In this document: positions 23,555 to 32,605 of the stretch, piece after piece
How the letters are laid out: the number at the start of each line of letters is the position of its first letter
Numbering within the stretch: the first letter of the stretch is position 1
Assembly: GCF_000337835.1 (NCBI RefSeq)
Contig: NZ_AOLM01000003.1
Span: 224,809-288,808 of the forward strand
Source: Haloferax sulfurifontis ATCC BAA-897
GTDB lineage: Archaea; Halobacteriota; Halobacteria; Halobacteriales; Haloferacaceae
Direction: 5' to 3'
DNA length: 64,000 bases
Position numbers and translations under genes: made by a program
The notes under the pieces: model-generated
The model's input: the letters and a program-made list of their open reading frames with translations, nothing else
The model's database searches: none
What the model was told of the DNA's origin: nothing

Positions 23555-23935
23555 ATGGTACGGGACACAGCGCATCGACTCGCCGAGTATCTGAGCAGGC
23601 GCATCGGCGACGGGCTTCGGACGGTCGTCATCGCCGCCGGCGACGACTACGAACTGGAATACATCCGCGACGACCTCTCGGAGCGGTACACCGAACGGAC
23701 GCTGGGGGAGGCCGTCTCCGACCTCAGCGTCGAGACGCCGTTCACAACTCCCGGTGCCGACTCGCATCCGGCCGGCGAGCGCCGCGCCGTCGTCTACTAC
23801 TACGAGAACGCGTTCGTCCTGCAGTTTCCCTTCTCCGAGGCGGAGCGAATCATCATCAGCATCGGAACCGACGCGGGGACCGACCTCCTGCGGTTCATCG
23901 AGGACTGCCGGCGCATCGTCGACCGGAACAACTGA
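23555..23935 (+). CDS. Conserved haloarchaeal protein (DUF7522-like)
   Basis: A 126-residue soluble protein starting [18 protein letters not shown]. It has an alternating helix/strand pattern with Tyr-rich segments ([16 protein letters not shown] at about 30-45, [17 protein letters not shown] at about 77-93) and no catalytic signature I recognise. The family name is from memory and uncertain; related haloarchaeal proteins accompany signalling genes. It stands alone between a divergent small membrane gene and the DHFR gene, which is on the same strand 89 bases downstream. Confidence 0.6.
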   Translation: MVRDTAHRLAEYLSRRIGDGLRTVVIAAGDDYELEYIRDDLSERYTERTLGEAVSDLSVETPFTTPGADSHPAGERRAVVYYYENAFVLQFPFSEAERIIISIGTDAGTDLLRFIEDCRRIVDRNN

Positions 23936-24024
23936 GCACCGGGGCGTTCGCGTCGCGGGCCCGCCGGCCGCGGCGACGTCGCCGGGGCACAACGATTTTC
24001 TCTCAGGCGGCCGAGGGGAGAGTG

Positions 24025-24510
24025 ATGGAACTCGTCTCTGTCGCCGCGCTCGCCGAGAACCGCGTCATCGGCCGCGACGGCGAACTCCCGTGGCCGAGTA
24101 TCCCCGCCGACAAGGAGCAGTACCGCGCCCGCATCGCCGACGACCCGGTCGTCCTCGGTCGGGCGACGTTCGAGTCGATGCTCGACGACCTGCCGGGGAG
24201 CGCCCAAATCGTCATGAGCCGAAGCGAGCGGTCGTTTTCGGTCGACACCGCCCGCCGCGCGGCGAGCGTCGAGGACGCGGTGGACATCGCGGCGTCGCTG
24301 GGCGCGGAGACGGCCTACGTCATCGGCGGCGCGGCCATCTACGCCCTGTTTCAGCCCCACCTCGACCGGATGGTGCTGAGTCGCGTCCCCGGCGAGTACG
24401 AGGGCGACGCGTTCTACCCCGAGTGGGACGACGACGAGTGGGAACTCGACTCGGAGACGGACTACGAGGGTTTCACGCTCCAAGAGTGGGTCCGGGCCGA
24501 CCGCGACTGA
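24025..24510 (+). CDS. hdrA: Dihydrofolate reductase
   Basis: A 161-residue enzyme reducing dihydrofolate to tetrahydrofolate with NADPH. Motifs are intact: the N-terminal [18 protein letters not shown], the NADP-binding [10 protein letters not shown] and the [12 protein letters not shown] stretch. Nearly the whole sequence matches, from memory, the salt-adapted H. volcanii DHFR-1, with several substitutions. It has no thymidylate synthase beside it, unlike the hdrB type. ATG 24025 gives the family-length protein. It lies next to a GCH III/PTPS-like operon, so pterin-related genes are grouped here. Confidence 0.95.
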   Translation: MELVSVAALAENRVIGRDGELPWPSIPADKEQYRARIADDPVVLGRATFESMLDDLPGSAQIVMSRSERSFSVDTARRAASVEDAVDIAASLGAETAYVIGGAAIYALFQPHLDRMVLSRVPGEYEGDAFYPEWDDDEWELDSETDYEGFTLQEWVRADRD

Positions 24511-24608
24511 GGTCGAGGCCACGCCCGCACGGCCGGCGTCCGCGTACCTCGCGGCGAGGGTCGCTGGGTCACGTAGCTTGATACGCCGGAATGCCGTAGC
24601 GGGCGACG

Positions 24609-25913
24609 ATGCGTCCGAACGTCGACACGCGGATTCTCGCGCTCGCGTTGGCTCGGATGGTCGACGCCCTCGCCAACTCGTTTCTGGTCGTCGTCCTCCC
24701 GTTGTACATCGGGAGCCAACTGGTGTCGATGCCCTCGTTCGTCGGGACGACGCTCTCTCTCGGTCCCGTTGGGGTGCCCCTCTCGACCGAACTCCTCATC
24801 GGAATCGTGCTCTCGCTTTTCGGCTTTCTCAACAGCTTGAGCCAGCCGTTCACGGGGTCTCTGTCTGACCGGACGGGACGCCGGCGGGTCTTTCTCCTGA
24901 CCGGCCTCGCGCTCGTCGCCGTCGGGAGCGCCGGCTACCTCGTGTTCACGGACTACGGCTCGATACTCGTCATGCGCGCGTTGCAGGGCATCGGCGCGGC
25001 GTTCACCATCCCGGTCACGGTGGCGCTCGTGAACGAACTCTCCGGCGAGGACGAACGCGGCGGCAACTTCGGGCTGTTCAACACCTTCCGACTGCTCGGC
25101 TTCGGGACCGGCCCGCTCGTCGCCGGCGGGGTCGTCACCGCCGGCCCCTACTCGCTCGCCGGCGTCGAGCTCTCCGGCTTCGACGCCGCGTTCCTCGTCG
25201 CCGTCGTCGGCGCGGCGGTCAGCTTCGTCCTCATCGTACTGCTCATCGAGGACCCCGAACGGACCGACAGCGAGGCGGCCGACGACATCTCGCTTTCGGT
25301 GCGGAACCCAGACGGGTCCGGCCTCGACCCGGTGTTCGCCCTCGGCGTCGCCACCGTCGTGATGGCGCTGAGCATCGCCATGTACGCCCCGCTGGCCAAC
25401 GTCATCAACGAGCGCCTCGACCAGGGGACGTTCCTGTTTTCGGTGCAGTTCGGCGCGACCGTCCTCGCCAACGTGGTCTTCCAGTACCCAATCGGCCGGC
25501 TGAGCGACCGCTACGGGCGGCGACCGTTCCTCGTCGGCGGCTTCGTCCTCCTGTTGCCGACGACGCTCGCACAGGGGTTCGTCCAAACGCCGGGGCTGAT
25601 GATTCTCGCGCGGTTCCTGCAGGGCGTCGCGGTCGCGGCCGTCTTCGCCCCCTCGCTCGCCCTCGCGGGCGACCTCGCCAAGGCGGGGCAGTCGGGGTCG
25701 ACGCTCTCGATTCTCACGATGGGGTTCGGCCTCGGCGTCGCCATCGGCGCGCTGTTTTCGGGCGTCCTCGTCGGCTTCGGCTTCGCGGTCCCCTTCGTGG
25801 CCGCGACGGCGCTCGGCGCGGTCGGACTCCTCCTCGTCTACACGCAGGTGGGAGAAACCGTCGATGCCGACGGCGGTGGCGGCGGTGGCAGTCCCGCGCC
25901 CGCCGGCGGCTAA
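24609..25913 (+). CDS. MFS transporter
   Basis: A 434-residue major facilitator with about 12 helices. The loop between helices 2 and 3 carries LSDRTGRRRVFLLTG (the MFS A-motif), repeated in the second half as LSDRYGRRPFLVGG, which marks the internal duplication. The central loop is acidic and the C-terminus Gly-rich. Substrate is not readable; an efflux pump of the drug/multisubstrate group is a reasonable guess. Its stop overlaps the convergent glycosyltransferase gene by four bases, so readthrough would give antisense RNA. Confidence 0.85.
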   Translation: MRPNVDTRILALALARMVDALANSFLVVVLPLYIGSQLVSMPSFVGTTLSLGPVGVPLSTELLIGIVLSLFGFLNSLSQPFTGSLSDRTGRRRVFLLTGLALVAVGSAGYLVFTDYGSILVMRALQGIGAAFTIPVTVALVNELSGEDERGGNFGLFNTFRLLGFGTGPLVAGGVVTAGPYSLAGVELSGFDAAFLVAVVGAAVSFVLIVLLIEDPERTDSEAADDISLSVRNPDGSGLDPVFALGVATVVMALSIAMYAPLANVINERLDQGTFLFSVQFGATVLANVVFQYPIGRLSDRYGRRPFLVGGFVLLLPTTLAQGFVQTPGLMILARFLQGVAVAAVFAPSLALAGDLAKAGQSGSTLSILTMGFGLGVAIGALFSGVLVGFGFAVPFVAATALGAVGLLLVYTQVGETVDADGGGGGGSPAPAGG

Positions 25914-27007
25914 TCGCGGTTCGGGTGCGACGCCGCGTCTGCATCCCCAACGATATCGCACAGGAATGACCGAATCGCCGCCGCCGTCTCGTCCCACGTC
26001 GGATGCGCGAGGAATCGGTCGCGCGCCGAAAGCGACAGCGACTGCAGTCGCCGGCGATTCCGACACAGCGGCGACACGGCGTCGGTGATTTCGGCCGAGT
26101 CGGTCGGGTCGACGAGAAAGCCGTTTTCGCGGTGGGTGACGAGTTCGCTCGCGCCGCCGGCCGACGAGACGAGCGCCGGGAGGCCGAACCCCATCGCCTC
26201 GACCGCGGCGATGCCGAACCCCTCGTAGTGCGAGGGGAGCGCGAACAGGTGCGACGCCCGGAGCGCCGCCGCGAGGTCGGCGTCCGAGAGCCGGCCCGCG
26301 AACGTCACGCGGTCGTCGATGTCGCGGTCGACCGCGAGGTCGGAAAGGGAGTCGGCGTAGTCGGCGTCGACCGCCGCGCCGACGACCGTTAGCTCCCAGT
26401 CGCCGCGAACGCGGGCGAGGCCGCGGAGCAGGCCGTCGACGTTCTTCCGCGGTTCGAGGTTGCAGACCGTGACGATTCGGAGCGCCCCGTCGGCGGCGCG
26501 CGCCCGTATCTCGTCGGCGCCGAGGGGAGCGCCGAACGACGAAAAGCGGTCGCCGGCCGGGTACGCCACGACGCTCGGGTCGGGGTCGGTGACGGCCGCG
26601 ACCGTCCGTTTCGTCGTCTCGCTGTTGAACACGAACGCGTCGGCGGAGCGGAGGTAGCGACGCTCGACCGCGCGGCGGGCGCGCCGTCGCCACCACCGAA
26701 ACCGCTCCAGCGAGTGGAGGTGGTGGACGACCGAGACGACCGGAACGTCGTCGGCGAGCAGGGCGTTCGGGCCGACGAGCGAGGGGTGACACAGTTCGTC
26801 CTGCAAGAGCACGTCCGCGTCGAGGTCGCGGAGGCGGCGGACGGCGGTGAGATTGTCTCGGAACCGCTTTCGGTACGGCCGCTCGGGGAGCGAGACGACC
26901 GTCACGTCGTCGCCGGCGGCGCGGAGCCCGCGGACGAGTTCGGTGTCGTAGCGATAGCCGCCGGAGCGGCCGTCGAGCGGGCCGTAGACGACGAGGGCGA
27001 CTCGCAC
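25910..27007 (-). CDS. GT4-family glycosyltransferase
   Basis: A 365-residue GT-B enzyme. The N-terminal domain starts MRVALVVYGPLDGRSGGYRY. The C-terminal domain has ICNLEPRKN-like (VCNLEPRKNVDGLL) and the EX7E motif in HYEGFGIAAVEAMGFGLP. It would transfer a sugar from a nucleotide donor to an unknown acceptor in the cytosol. Its start lies one base after the PTPS-like gene stop (27009), so it is the last gene of the GCH III-MDR-PTPS operon, a setting that suggests a small-molecule acceptor such as a pterin. That is inference. Confidence 0.85.
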   Translation of the reverse strand: MRVALVVYGPLDGRSGGYRYDTELVRGLRAAGDDVTVVSLPERPYRKRFRDNLTAVRRLRDLDADVLLQDELCHPSLVGPNALLADDVPVVSVVHHLHSLERFRWWRRRARRAVERRYLRSADAFVFNSETTKRTVAAVTDPDPSVVAYPAGDRFSSFGAPLGADEIRARAADGALRIVTVCNLEPRKNVDGLLRGLARVRGDWELTVVGAAVDADYADSLSDLAVDRDIDDRVTFAGRLSDADLAAALRASHLFALPSHYEGFGIAAVEAMGFGLPALVSSAGGASELVTHRENGFLVDPTDSAEITDAVSPLCRNRRRLQSLSLSARDRFLAHPTWDETAAAIRSFLCDIVGDADAASHPNRD

Positions 27008-27008
27008 G

Positions 27009-27386
27009 TCAGAGCGGGGTCTCGTAGGTCGCGCTCGCCACGTCGTCCTCCCAGACGCGGACGGAGACGTGTTCGGGGGCGTCGAGCGAGGCCGCCTCGA
27101 CGAATCGCTCGCACACCTCGCGCGCGAAGCGCTCGACGCTCGGGTTCTGCCCGGCGAACTCCACGAGTTCGTTCATCGTCTCGTCGCGGTAGCGGGACAG
27201 CGTCGCGTCCAGCGCGGCCTTCACGTCGTCGATGTCGACGAGGTAGCCGTACTCGTCGAGCTCCGGGCCCGAGAGTTCGACCTCGACGGTGAACGCGTGA
27301 GAGTGCAACTCACCCTCCGGGCCGGGGTTCGGAACCGTCAGGTAGTGCTGGGCGATGAGGTCCCTGCGAACCGAGACGCGGTACAT
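27009..27386 (-). CDS. PTPS/QueD-like protein (COG0720)
   Basis: A 125-residue single-domain protein. The zinc-ligand histidines are visible: QHYL (about 13-16) and LHSHAF (about 28-33), with a conserved Glu/Asp pair later (NELVEF). It is related to 6-pyruvoyl-tetrahydropterin synthase and 6-carboxy-tetrahydropterin synthase; members are functionally promiscuous, so whether it makes pyruvoyl-, carboxy- or hydroxymethyl-pterin cannot be decided here. It is shorter than some QueD proteins. It sits 6 bases downstream of the MDR gene, in the GCH III operon. Confidence 0.8.
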   Translation of the reverse strand: MYRVSVRRDLIAQHYLTVPNPGPEGELHSHAFTVEVELSGPELDEYGYLVDIDDVKAALDATLSRYRDETMNELVEFAGQNPSVERFAREVCERFVEAASLDAPEHVSVRVWEDDVASATYETPL

Positions 27387-27392
27387 GAACTG

Positions 27393-28391
27393 TCAACAGT
27401 TCCGGTAGGTAAAGAGGATTTGGACGGCCTCGTCGGGGGCGTCTTCGAGGAGTCGGTAAGCGCGCGCGGCGGCATCGACGTCGATTCGGTGGGTCACGAG
27501 GGGGTCCAGCGGGAGGTCTTCGAGGTGGTCCCACGCCAACGAAAAGCGGCGGTCGGCGTCCCAGCGCCCCCGGAGGTCGGGGTCGATGGTGCTGACCTGA
27601 CTGCTCTCGACGCTGATGCGCGAGCGGTGGAACCGCCCGCCGAGGTCGAGCGTGGCGGGCTTCGTGCCGTACCACGACCCGACGACGACCCGGCCGTCGT
27701 ACCGCGTCACCGACAGCGCGTCGTCGAGCGCGTCGGGGTCGCCCGAGAGTTCGAGCGTCAGGTCGGCCCCGTCGGCGGGGGCGTCGAGCGACTCGGGGTG
27801 GACCGCCTCGTCGGCGCCGAGCCCCTCGGCGATGGCCCGGCGCTCGGCAACGCAGTCGACCGCGGTCAGGCTCCCGAGCGGGAACTGTGCGAGGAGCGCG
27901 GTGGTCACGAGGCCGACGACGCCCTGTCCGAAGACGACGACGTGCTCGCCGATGAGCGGCCGGCCGTCCATCACGAAGTTGAGCGCGGTCTCCATCGTCG
28001 GCAACAGCGCGGCGCGCTCGTCGGTCACGCCGTCGGGGACGGAGATGAGTTCCGAGGGAGCGGCGAGAAAGCGGCTCTCGTGGGGGTTGAACGCGAAGAC
28101 GCGGCTCCCGAGCCGCGAGTCGGGCACGTCGTCGCCGACGGCCTCGATTTCGCCGACGGCGGCGTAGCCGTAGCGGAGCGGAAACGAGAGGTCGCCGTCG
28201 AGCGCCGCGATTGACTCGTCGGCGTCGAGGTCGGTCGGGGCCTCGCCGCGGTAGACGAGCCGCTCGGTCCCGGAGCTCACGGCGGAGGTCAGCGTGCGGA
28301 CGCGGACCTCGCCGGGGCCGGGGGCGGGCACGTCGCGGTCGCGGACCTCGACGCGTTCGGGGGCCACGAAGTAGACCGCGCGACCCTCCAT
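27393..28391 (-). CDS. MDR-family (zinc-type) dehydrogenase-like protein
   Basis: A 332-residue medium-chain dehydrogenase/reductase. The nucleotide-binding region VVVFGQGVVGLVTTALLAQF (about residues 148-167) follows the catalytic-domain sequence EVRVRTLTSAVSSGTERLVYRGE. The usual zinc-binding Cys/His residues are not obvious, so metal use is doubtful. MDR enzymes oxidise or reduce alcohols, aldehydes or enones with NAD(P). It lies between GCH III (4-base gap) and the PTPS-like gene in the operon, which suggests a pterin- or flavin-related substrate, though that is inference. Confidence 0.8.
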   Translation of the reverse strand: MEGRAVYFVAPERVEVRDRDVPAPGPGEVRVRTLTSAVSSGTERLVYRGEAPTDLDADESIAALDGDLSFPLRYGYAAVGEIEAVGDDVPDSRLGSRVFAFNPHESRFLAAPSELISVPDGVTDERAALLPTMETALNFVMDGRPLIGEHVVVFGQGVVGLVTTALLAQFPLGSLTAVDCVAERRAIAEGLGADEAVHPESLDAPADGADLTLELSGDPDALDDALSVTRYDGRVVVGSWYGTKPATLDLGGRFHRSRISVESSQVSTIDPDLRGRWDADRRFSLAWDHLEDLPLDPLVTHRIDVDAAARAYRLLEDAPDEAVQILFTYRNC

Positions 28392-28394
28392 CGC

Positions 28395-29180
28395 TCAGTC
28401 GTCTGCGGTCTCGACGGCGGCGTCGGCGAACTCGACGGTCGTGCCGCGGTGGCGGCAGTCTTCGAGCGCGTGCTTCGCCGCGAAGCCGGCCTCGTGGGCG
28501 TTCGACGCCGTGCCGACGCCGACTTTGAGTTCCACGTCCGCCTCGGCCTCGACGTGGTCGATGGCGTCGCGGTACTGGTCTTCCGTGAGGTCGGGCGTGA
28601 CCGAGATGATGTTGTCGCCGCCGACGAAGAACGACAGCGCGCCGTGTTCCTCCCGCAGGTGGCGCATGAGCGACGCGTAGCCCTGTTCGATGTGGATGAA
28701 CGTGTCGAACTCGTTGAGGCGGTCGGTGTACTTGCCCGTCGCGTCGTTCACGTCGAAGTGCGCGATTTGGAGGTCGGTGTCCGAGCGGTCGGCCTCTGGG
28801 AGGGTCTCACCGGAGAGGACTTCGCGGCGGTCGCCGTCCTGTGCGCTCCCGACGCGCTGGATGCGGTCGGTGGCGCGTTCGAGCGCCACCGCGGGCGACC
28901 GGTCGACGCCGATGCCGAGACTGAGCGTCACGGGATAGCGGTTCGCGATAGACTCCTGCAACAGTTCGTGGTCGTCGCGGTCGAGCCCGTTCGTGACCGC
29001 GACCATGTTGTCGAACCGGGTGAAAAACGCGTACCCGTCGCGAGAGCCGACGAACTGGGCCAAGTCGGCGAAGAGCCGCGACTGGAGCGTCTGGAGGTCC
29101 ATCTCCCGCCGCGGGTCCGGAGTGACCGTCCACGGCCCGTAGTTGTCGATTTGGACGAGTGTCAACTGCGTGTTCGTCAC
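28395..29180 (-). CDS. arfA: GTP cyclohydrolase III
   Basis: A 261-residue enzyme of the archaeal GCH III family (ArfA), which opens the GTP imidazole ring to give a formylamino-pyrimidine phosphate for riboflavin and F420 synthesis. Two related half-domains are visible; the second carries GGDNIISV, like a nucleotidyl-cyclase active site, and the first has FFTRFDNMVAV. Length is normal. It leads an apparent operon with MDR, PTPS-like and glycosyltransferase genes. No ATP/UMP synthase steps are in the window, so the rest of the pathway is elsewhere. Confidence 0.9.
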   Translation of the reverse strand: MTNTQLTLVQIDNYGPWTVTPDPRREMDLQTLQSRLFADLAQFVGSRDGYAFFTRFDNMVAVTNGLDRDDHELLQESIANRYPVTLSLGIGVDRSPAVALERATDRIQRVGSAQDGDRREVLSGETLPEADRSDTDLQIAHFDVNDATGKYTDRLNEFDTFIHIEQGYASLMRHLREEHGALSFFVGGDNIISVTPDLTEDQYRDAIDHVEAEADVELKVGVGTASNAHEAGFAAKHALEDCRHRGTTVEFADAAVETADD

Positions 29181-29250
29181 GGTAGACGAGTAGGGCGACG
29201 CGCATATTGGTCTTTGGTTCTGTGACGGTTCCGCCGCAACCCCGAGCCGC

Positions 29251-29505
29251 TCAGCCCCCCGACTCCCGAATCGTCCGGCTGGCGACCACGTCGAGCACCG
29301 CCCACGTCACCAGCCACACGCCGACCGACAGGAGGGCGATAGCCGTCGTCGACAACAGCGGGACGACGACGGAGACCGTGGCCACGATGGAGAAGGTCAG
29401 AAACACCGCGACCATCGCGGTCACGAGCCCGTAGACGCCGACGGCGCTGTTGCCGGTCGCCGGGCCGCGAAGCCACCCGGTCAATCGCTTCGAAGAGACA
29501 TCCAT
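29251..29505 (-). CDS. Small two-helix membrane protein
   Basis: An 84-residue protein starting MDVSSKRLTGWLRGPATG, with two hydrophobic helices (about residues 19-45 and 50-72) and a polar tail. I chose ATG 29505 over 29532 because a TATA-like CATTATG lies about 26 bases upstream, which fits leaderless transcription. It lies between arfA and the divergent HAD gene. No family is recognised. Confidence 0.6.
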   Translation of the reverse strand: MDVSSKRLTGWLRGPATGNSAVGVYGLVTAMVAVFLTFSIVATVSVVVPLLSTTAIALLSVGVWLVTWAVLDVVASRTIRESGG

Positions 29506-29583
29506 GCGACGACATATGTCACCAACGAACATAATGGTTCTCTCGGGCGAACGTTCAACAGCCCCGACTCCCTACCGAGGACG

Positions 29584-30366
29584 ATGGACTACCGAGGTGT
29601 CGTCTTCGACGTCGACGGAACCGTCGTCCGCGGTGACGAAGCGATTCCGGGCGCGCTCGACGGGCTCGCCGCCGTCGACGCCGCCGGACTCGACCGACTG
29701 TTCGTCTCGAACAACCCGACGAAAGCGCCCGTCGCCTACGAGGCGCGGCTCCGCCGGGCAGGCATCGAGGCGACCGCCGACGAGGTGGTCACCTCCGGCA
29801 CGACGACGACGGCGTACCTCGCCGACCGGCATCCCGGCGCGCGGACGTTCGCCATCGGCGAGGCGGGCTTCCGCGACCAACTCCGCGACGCCGGCCTCGA
29901 ACTCGTCGGCCCCGGCGACGACCCCGCGGTCGTCGTCGTCGCCATCGACCGCGAGTTCCACTACGACGACCTCAGCGACGCCAACCGCGCGCTCCGCGGC
30001 GGGGCCGCCTTCTACGGCACCGACCCCGACGTCATCATCCCGACCGCCGACGGCGACATCCCCGGGTCGGGCGCGATTATCAACGCCGTCGCGGGCGTCG
30101 CCGAGCGCGACCCCGACGCGATTCTCGGCAAGCCCTCGCGGGTCGCACAGGAGTACGTCCTCGACAGGCTCGACCTGCCGCCCGAGGAGGTTCTCATCGT
30201 CGGCGACCGCCTCGACACCGACATCGCGTTCGGCCTCGACGCGGGCATGGGCACCGCGCTCGTCCGAACCGGCGTGACCGACGACGCGACGCTCGCGGCG
30301 AGCGAGTACGAACCCGACCACGTCCTCGACGACCTCGGCGACATCGGGCGCATCGTCTCGGAATAG
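29584..30366 (+). CDS. HAD-IIA (NagD/PGP-like) phosphatase
   Basis: A 260-residue hydrolase with intact HAD motifs: FDVDGTVVRGDE (motif I, Asp9/Asp11), FVSNNPTKAP (motif II region), LGKPSR (Lys motif) and VGDRLDTDIAFGLDAG (motif IV). The IIA cap makes it a NagD or phosphoglycolate-phosphatase type. It removes phosphate from small molecules; the substrate is not readable. It is monocistronic, with the DJ-1 gene following 108 bases downstream. Confidence 0.9.
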   Translation: MDYRGVVFDVDGTVVRGDEAIPGALDGLAAVDAAGLDRLFVSNNPTKAPVAYEARLRRAGIEATADEVVTSGTTTTAYLADRHPGARTFAIGEAGFRDQLRDAGLELVGPGDDPAVVVVAIDREFHYDDLSDANRALRGGAAFYGTDPDVIIPTADGDIPGSGAIINAVAGVAERDPDAILGKPSRVAQEYVLDRLDLPPEEVLIVGDRLDTDIAFGLDAGMGTALVRTGVTDDATLAASEYEPDHVLDDLGDIGRIVSE

Positions 30367-30474
30367 CTCGGGTCGGCCGTGAGAGTGGCCGAACCTCGAC
30401 TTTCGGGCCGCCGCCATCCCCACCTGCACAATCGTTATCGTTCTGACGCGACAACTACCGACTGGGTGATGCCC

Positions 30475-31071
30475 ATGTCCGGAAAGAAGATTCTGCTCCT
30501 CGCCGGCGACTTCGTCGAGGACTACGAGATTATGGTACCGTTTCAGGCGCTCCAGATGGTGGGTCACGAGGTCCACGCGGTGTGCCCCGAAAAGGAGGAC
30601 GGCGACCGGTGTAAGACCGCCGTCCACGACTTCCGCGGCGACCAGACGTATCTGGAGACCCGCGGCCACGACTTCGCGCTGAACGCGACGTTCGCCGATA
30701 TCGACCCCGCGGACTACGACGCGCTTGTCGTCCCCGGCGGCCGCGCGCCGGAGTATCTCCGCGGCTACGACGAGGTGCTGGACGCCGTCCGGCACTTCTT
30801 CGACGAGGGCAAGCCGGTCGCCGCAATCTGCCACGGCCCGCAGATTCTCGCCGCCGCGGGCGTCCTCGACGGCTACGAGATGACCGCCTACCCCGCCGTC
30901 CGCGCGGAAGTCGAGCGCGCGGGCTGTTCGTGGGTCGACGAGGTGACCGTCGACGGCAACCTCGTCACCGGACAGGCGTGGCCGGACCACCCCGAGTGGC
31001 TGGCGGCGTTCCTCGACGTGCTCGGCACCGAAATCAGCCACGAACCGGCCGCGGCGGCCGCGGACGACTGA
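30475..31071 (+). CDS. DJ-1/PfpI-family protein
   Basis: A 198-residue protein with the family core: [16 protein letters not shown] at the start, the conserved early Glu and the nucleophile elbow [14 protein letters not shown] with the reactive Cys. Family members include glyoxalases, chaperones and peptidase-like proteins, so the activity is uncertain. ATG 30475 (MSGKK) was chosen; an in-frame ATG 6 bases earlier is an alternative. It is not linked to other genes. Confidence 0.88.
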   Translation: MSGKKILLLAGDFVEDYEIMVPFQALQMVGHEVHAVCPEKEDGDRCKTAVHDFRGDQTYLETRGHDFALNATFADIDPADYDALVVPGGRAPEYLRGYDEVLDAVRHFFDEGKPVAAICHGPQILAAAGVLDGYEMTAYPAVRAEVERAGCSWVDEVTVDGNLVTGQAWPDHPEWLAAFLDVLGTEISHEPAAAAADD

Positions 31072-31122
31072 TTCGGCGCGACGCTCACACGATATCGCGT
31101 GTGAGAATGTCTGACAAAGATT

Positions 31123-31129
31123 TTTATTA
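31123..31129 (+). promoter_or_regulatory. TATA box for the 44-residue gene
   Basis: TTTATTA is centred 24 bases upstream of ATG 31150. Confidence 0.55.
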
Positions 31130-31149
31130 GGGGCGACGAAGGGAGTGGT

Positions 31150-31284
31150 ATGGAAGAGCCGAACAGCCCGTACTTCCGCGAACAGGTCGACGACGTCGTC
31201 GAATCGGACCCCCAAGACCGCGAGGTTATCATCGTGGAAGGCGAGGCTATGAGTCTTCGAAGCTATAAGAAGCGCCGCTACTGA
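31150..31284 (+). CDS. 44-residue conserved-looking small protein
   Basis: MEEPNSPYFREQVDDVVES... to SYKKRRY, 44 residues, acidic for the first two thirds and ending in a basic RSYKKRRY tail. It has a clear leaderless promoter and a balanced codon pattern, and this charge-split shape is typical of small haloarchaeal proteins that bind nucleic acid or a partner. No family is recognised with confidence. Confidence 0.65.
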   Translation: MEEPNSPYFREQVDDVVESDPQDREVIIVEGEAMSLRSYKKRRY

Positions 31285-31385
31285 CCGGCGGGGCGGCCCC
31301 GAGTCCGCCGCGACACCCGTCGCTGGTGGCCTTCGATTTCTGCGAAAGAATGCGAGTGCGTGTCGGCGCGGGCCGCGAGCGACGC

Positions 31386-31784
31386 TTAGAACGCGTCGCC
31401 GACGACGGTCACGTCGGCCTGAAGCTCGTCGCGGAGCGCGTCGTGGACGTGGCAGATGTCCTCGGCGAGTTCCGCGATTTCGGCGAACTCGTCGTCCGAG
31501 AGGTCGGACTCCACGTAGACGTCGAAGCTGATGCTCGTGAGGTCGTCGCCGTCGTCGAGGTCGGCGTCGGCGTCGATCTGGACCTTACCGAGGTCGTCGA
31601 AGCCCGTCTTCTGACCGCCGACGCGGAACGCGGGGAGGAAACAGGAGGCGTACGTCGCGACGAGCGCGGCGTTCGGGTTCGGTCCCGTCTCGTCGGTGGC
31701 GTCGATCTGGAGGTCGAAGTCGCCGACCTGGCTCGTGCATGCGAAACCTTCCTCGCTGACAGTAGAGGTCTGGATGTCGGACAT
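31386..31784 (-). CDS. OsmC-family protein
   Basis: A 132-residue OsmC/Ohr-like protein. The two reactive Cys are recognisable: TYASCFLPAF (about residue 48) and EDICHVH (about residue 112). The second is in a less typical context than the OsmC at 60634, so peroxidase activity is uncertain. Family members detoxify organic hydroperoxides. The start is at 31784. It ends 100 bases after the small gene at 31284, on the opposite strand. Confidence 0.85.
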   Translation of the reverse strand: MSDIQTSTVSEEGFACTSQVGDFDLQIDATDETGPNPNAALVATYASCFLPAFRVGGQKTGFDDLGKVQIDADADLDDGDDLTSISFDVYVESDLSDDEFAEIAELAEDICHVHDALRDELQADVTVVGDAF

Positions 31785-31888
31785 TCACTCCGAAGGAAGG
31801 AGCGACCGACCCTAAAAGTTCCTCAATAGGACAACGGTGTGCACAAGCGCCGACCCCAAAACGGGTCGCCGCCGACCGGGGCGCGGGG

Positions 31889-32605
31889 TTATTCGAGCGT
31901 GAACGACTCGTCGCCGTCGAGGGCGTGGACCTCGGCGTGACTGCCGGCGGCCTTGACCTCGCGCTCGAAGTCGCGCACGTCGATTTCGATGGCCGGGAAC
32001 GTGTTGTAGTGCATCGGGAACACGTGGTCGACGTCGAGCCAGTCGGCGGCGATTGCGCCCTGCCACGGGCCCATCGTGTAGTGGTCGCCGACCGGGAGCG
32101 CGGCCGCGTCGGGTTCGAAGTACGCGCCGAAAATCTCGCGCATGTCGGTCATGAGCCCCGTGTCGCCGGCGTGGTAGAACGTCGTGGAGTCGGCGTCGGA
32201 CTCCTGTGTCGGCACCGTGTCGCTGATCATGTAGCCGCCCGGCATGCCGGCCTCGTGCTCGTAGCCGGTGTTGATGCCGTTCGTGTGGTCGGCGCGGACC
32301 ATCGTGACGAACGCGTCGCCGAGTTCGACCGTCCCGCCGATGTTCATCCCGATGGTGTCGTCGACGCCCATCTCGGCTTCGACGTAGCCGGTGAGTTCGG
32401 GCGTGCCGACGACCGTCGCGCCGTCGAACTCGCCTGCGTGGGCGATGTGGTCCGCGTGCCCGTGGGTGAGAAGCACGTAGTCCGGTGTCTCCACGTCGCT
32501 CGGGTCGAGAGACGTGGCGGGGTTGTCGAAAAAGGGGTCGATGAGAAGCGAGGTGTCTCCGACCGTGACGTACCACGTCGAGTGACCGTGCCAGGTGAGT
32601 TCCAT
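31889..32605 (-). CDS. UPF0173 metallo-beta-lactamase-fold hydrolase
   Basis: A 238-residue metallo-hydrolase. The metal motif [12 protein letters not shown] (about residues 48-59) is intact and a further His near residue 100 (RADHTNG) fits the second metal site. The N-terminal WHGHSTW is typical of UPF0173. ATG 32605 was chosen because the extension to 32635 is outside the family pattern. The substrate is unknown. It is followed by the 330-base gap ahead of the FAH gene. Confidence 0.88.
   Translation of the reverse strand: MELTWHGHSTWYVTVGDTSLLIDPFFDNPATSLDPSDVETPDYVLLTHGHADHIAHAGEFDGATVVGTPELTGYVEAEMGVDDTIGMNIGGTVELGDAFVTMVRADHTNGINTGYEHEAGMPGGYMISDTVPTQESDADSTTFYHAGDTGLMTDMREIFGAYFEPDAAALPVGDHYTMGPWQGAIAADWLDVDHVFPMHYNTFPAIEIDVRDFEREVKAAGSHAEVHALDGDESFTLE

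Noticed and set aside
29511..29520. GACATATGTC 10-bp palindrome near the small membrane gene
   Set aside because: Too short to be meaningful by itself and located after the likely TATA box; it may be chance.
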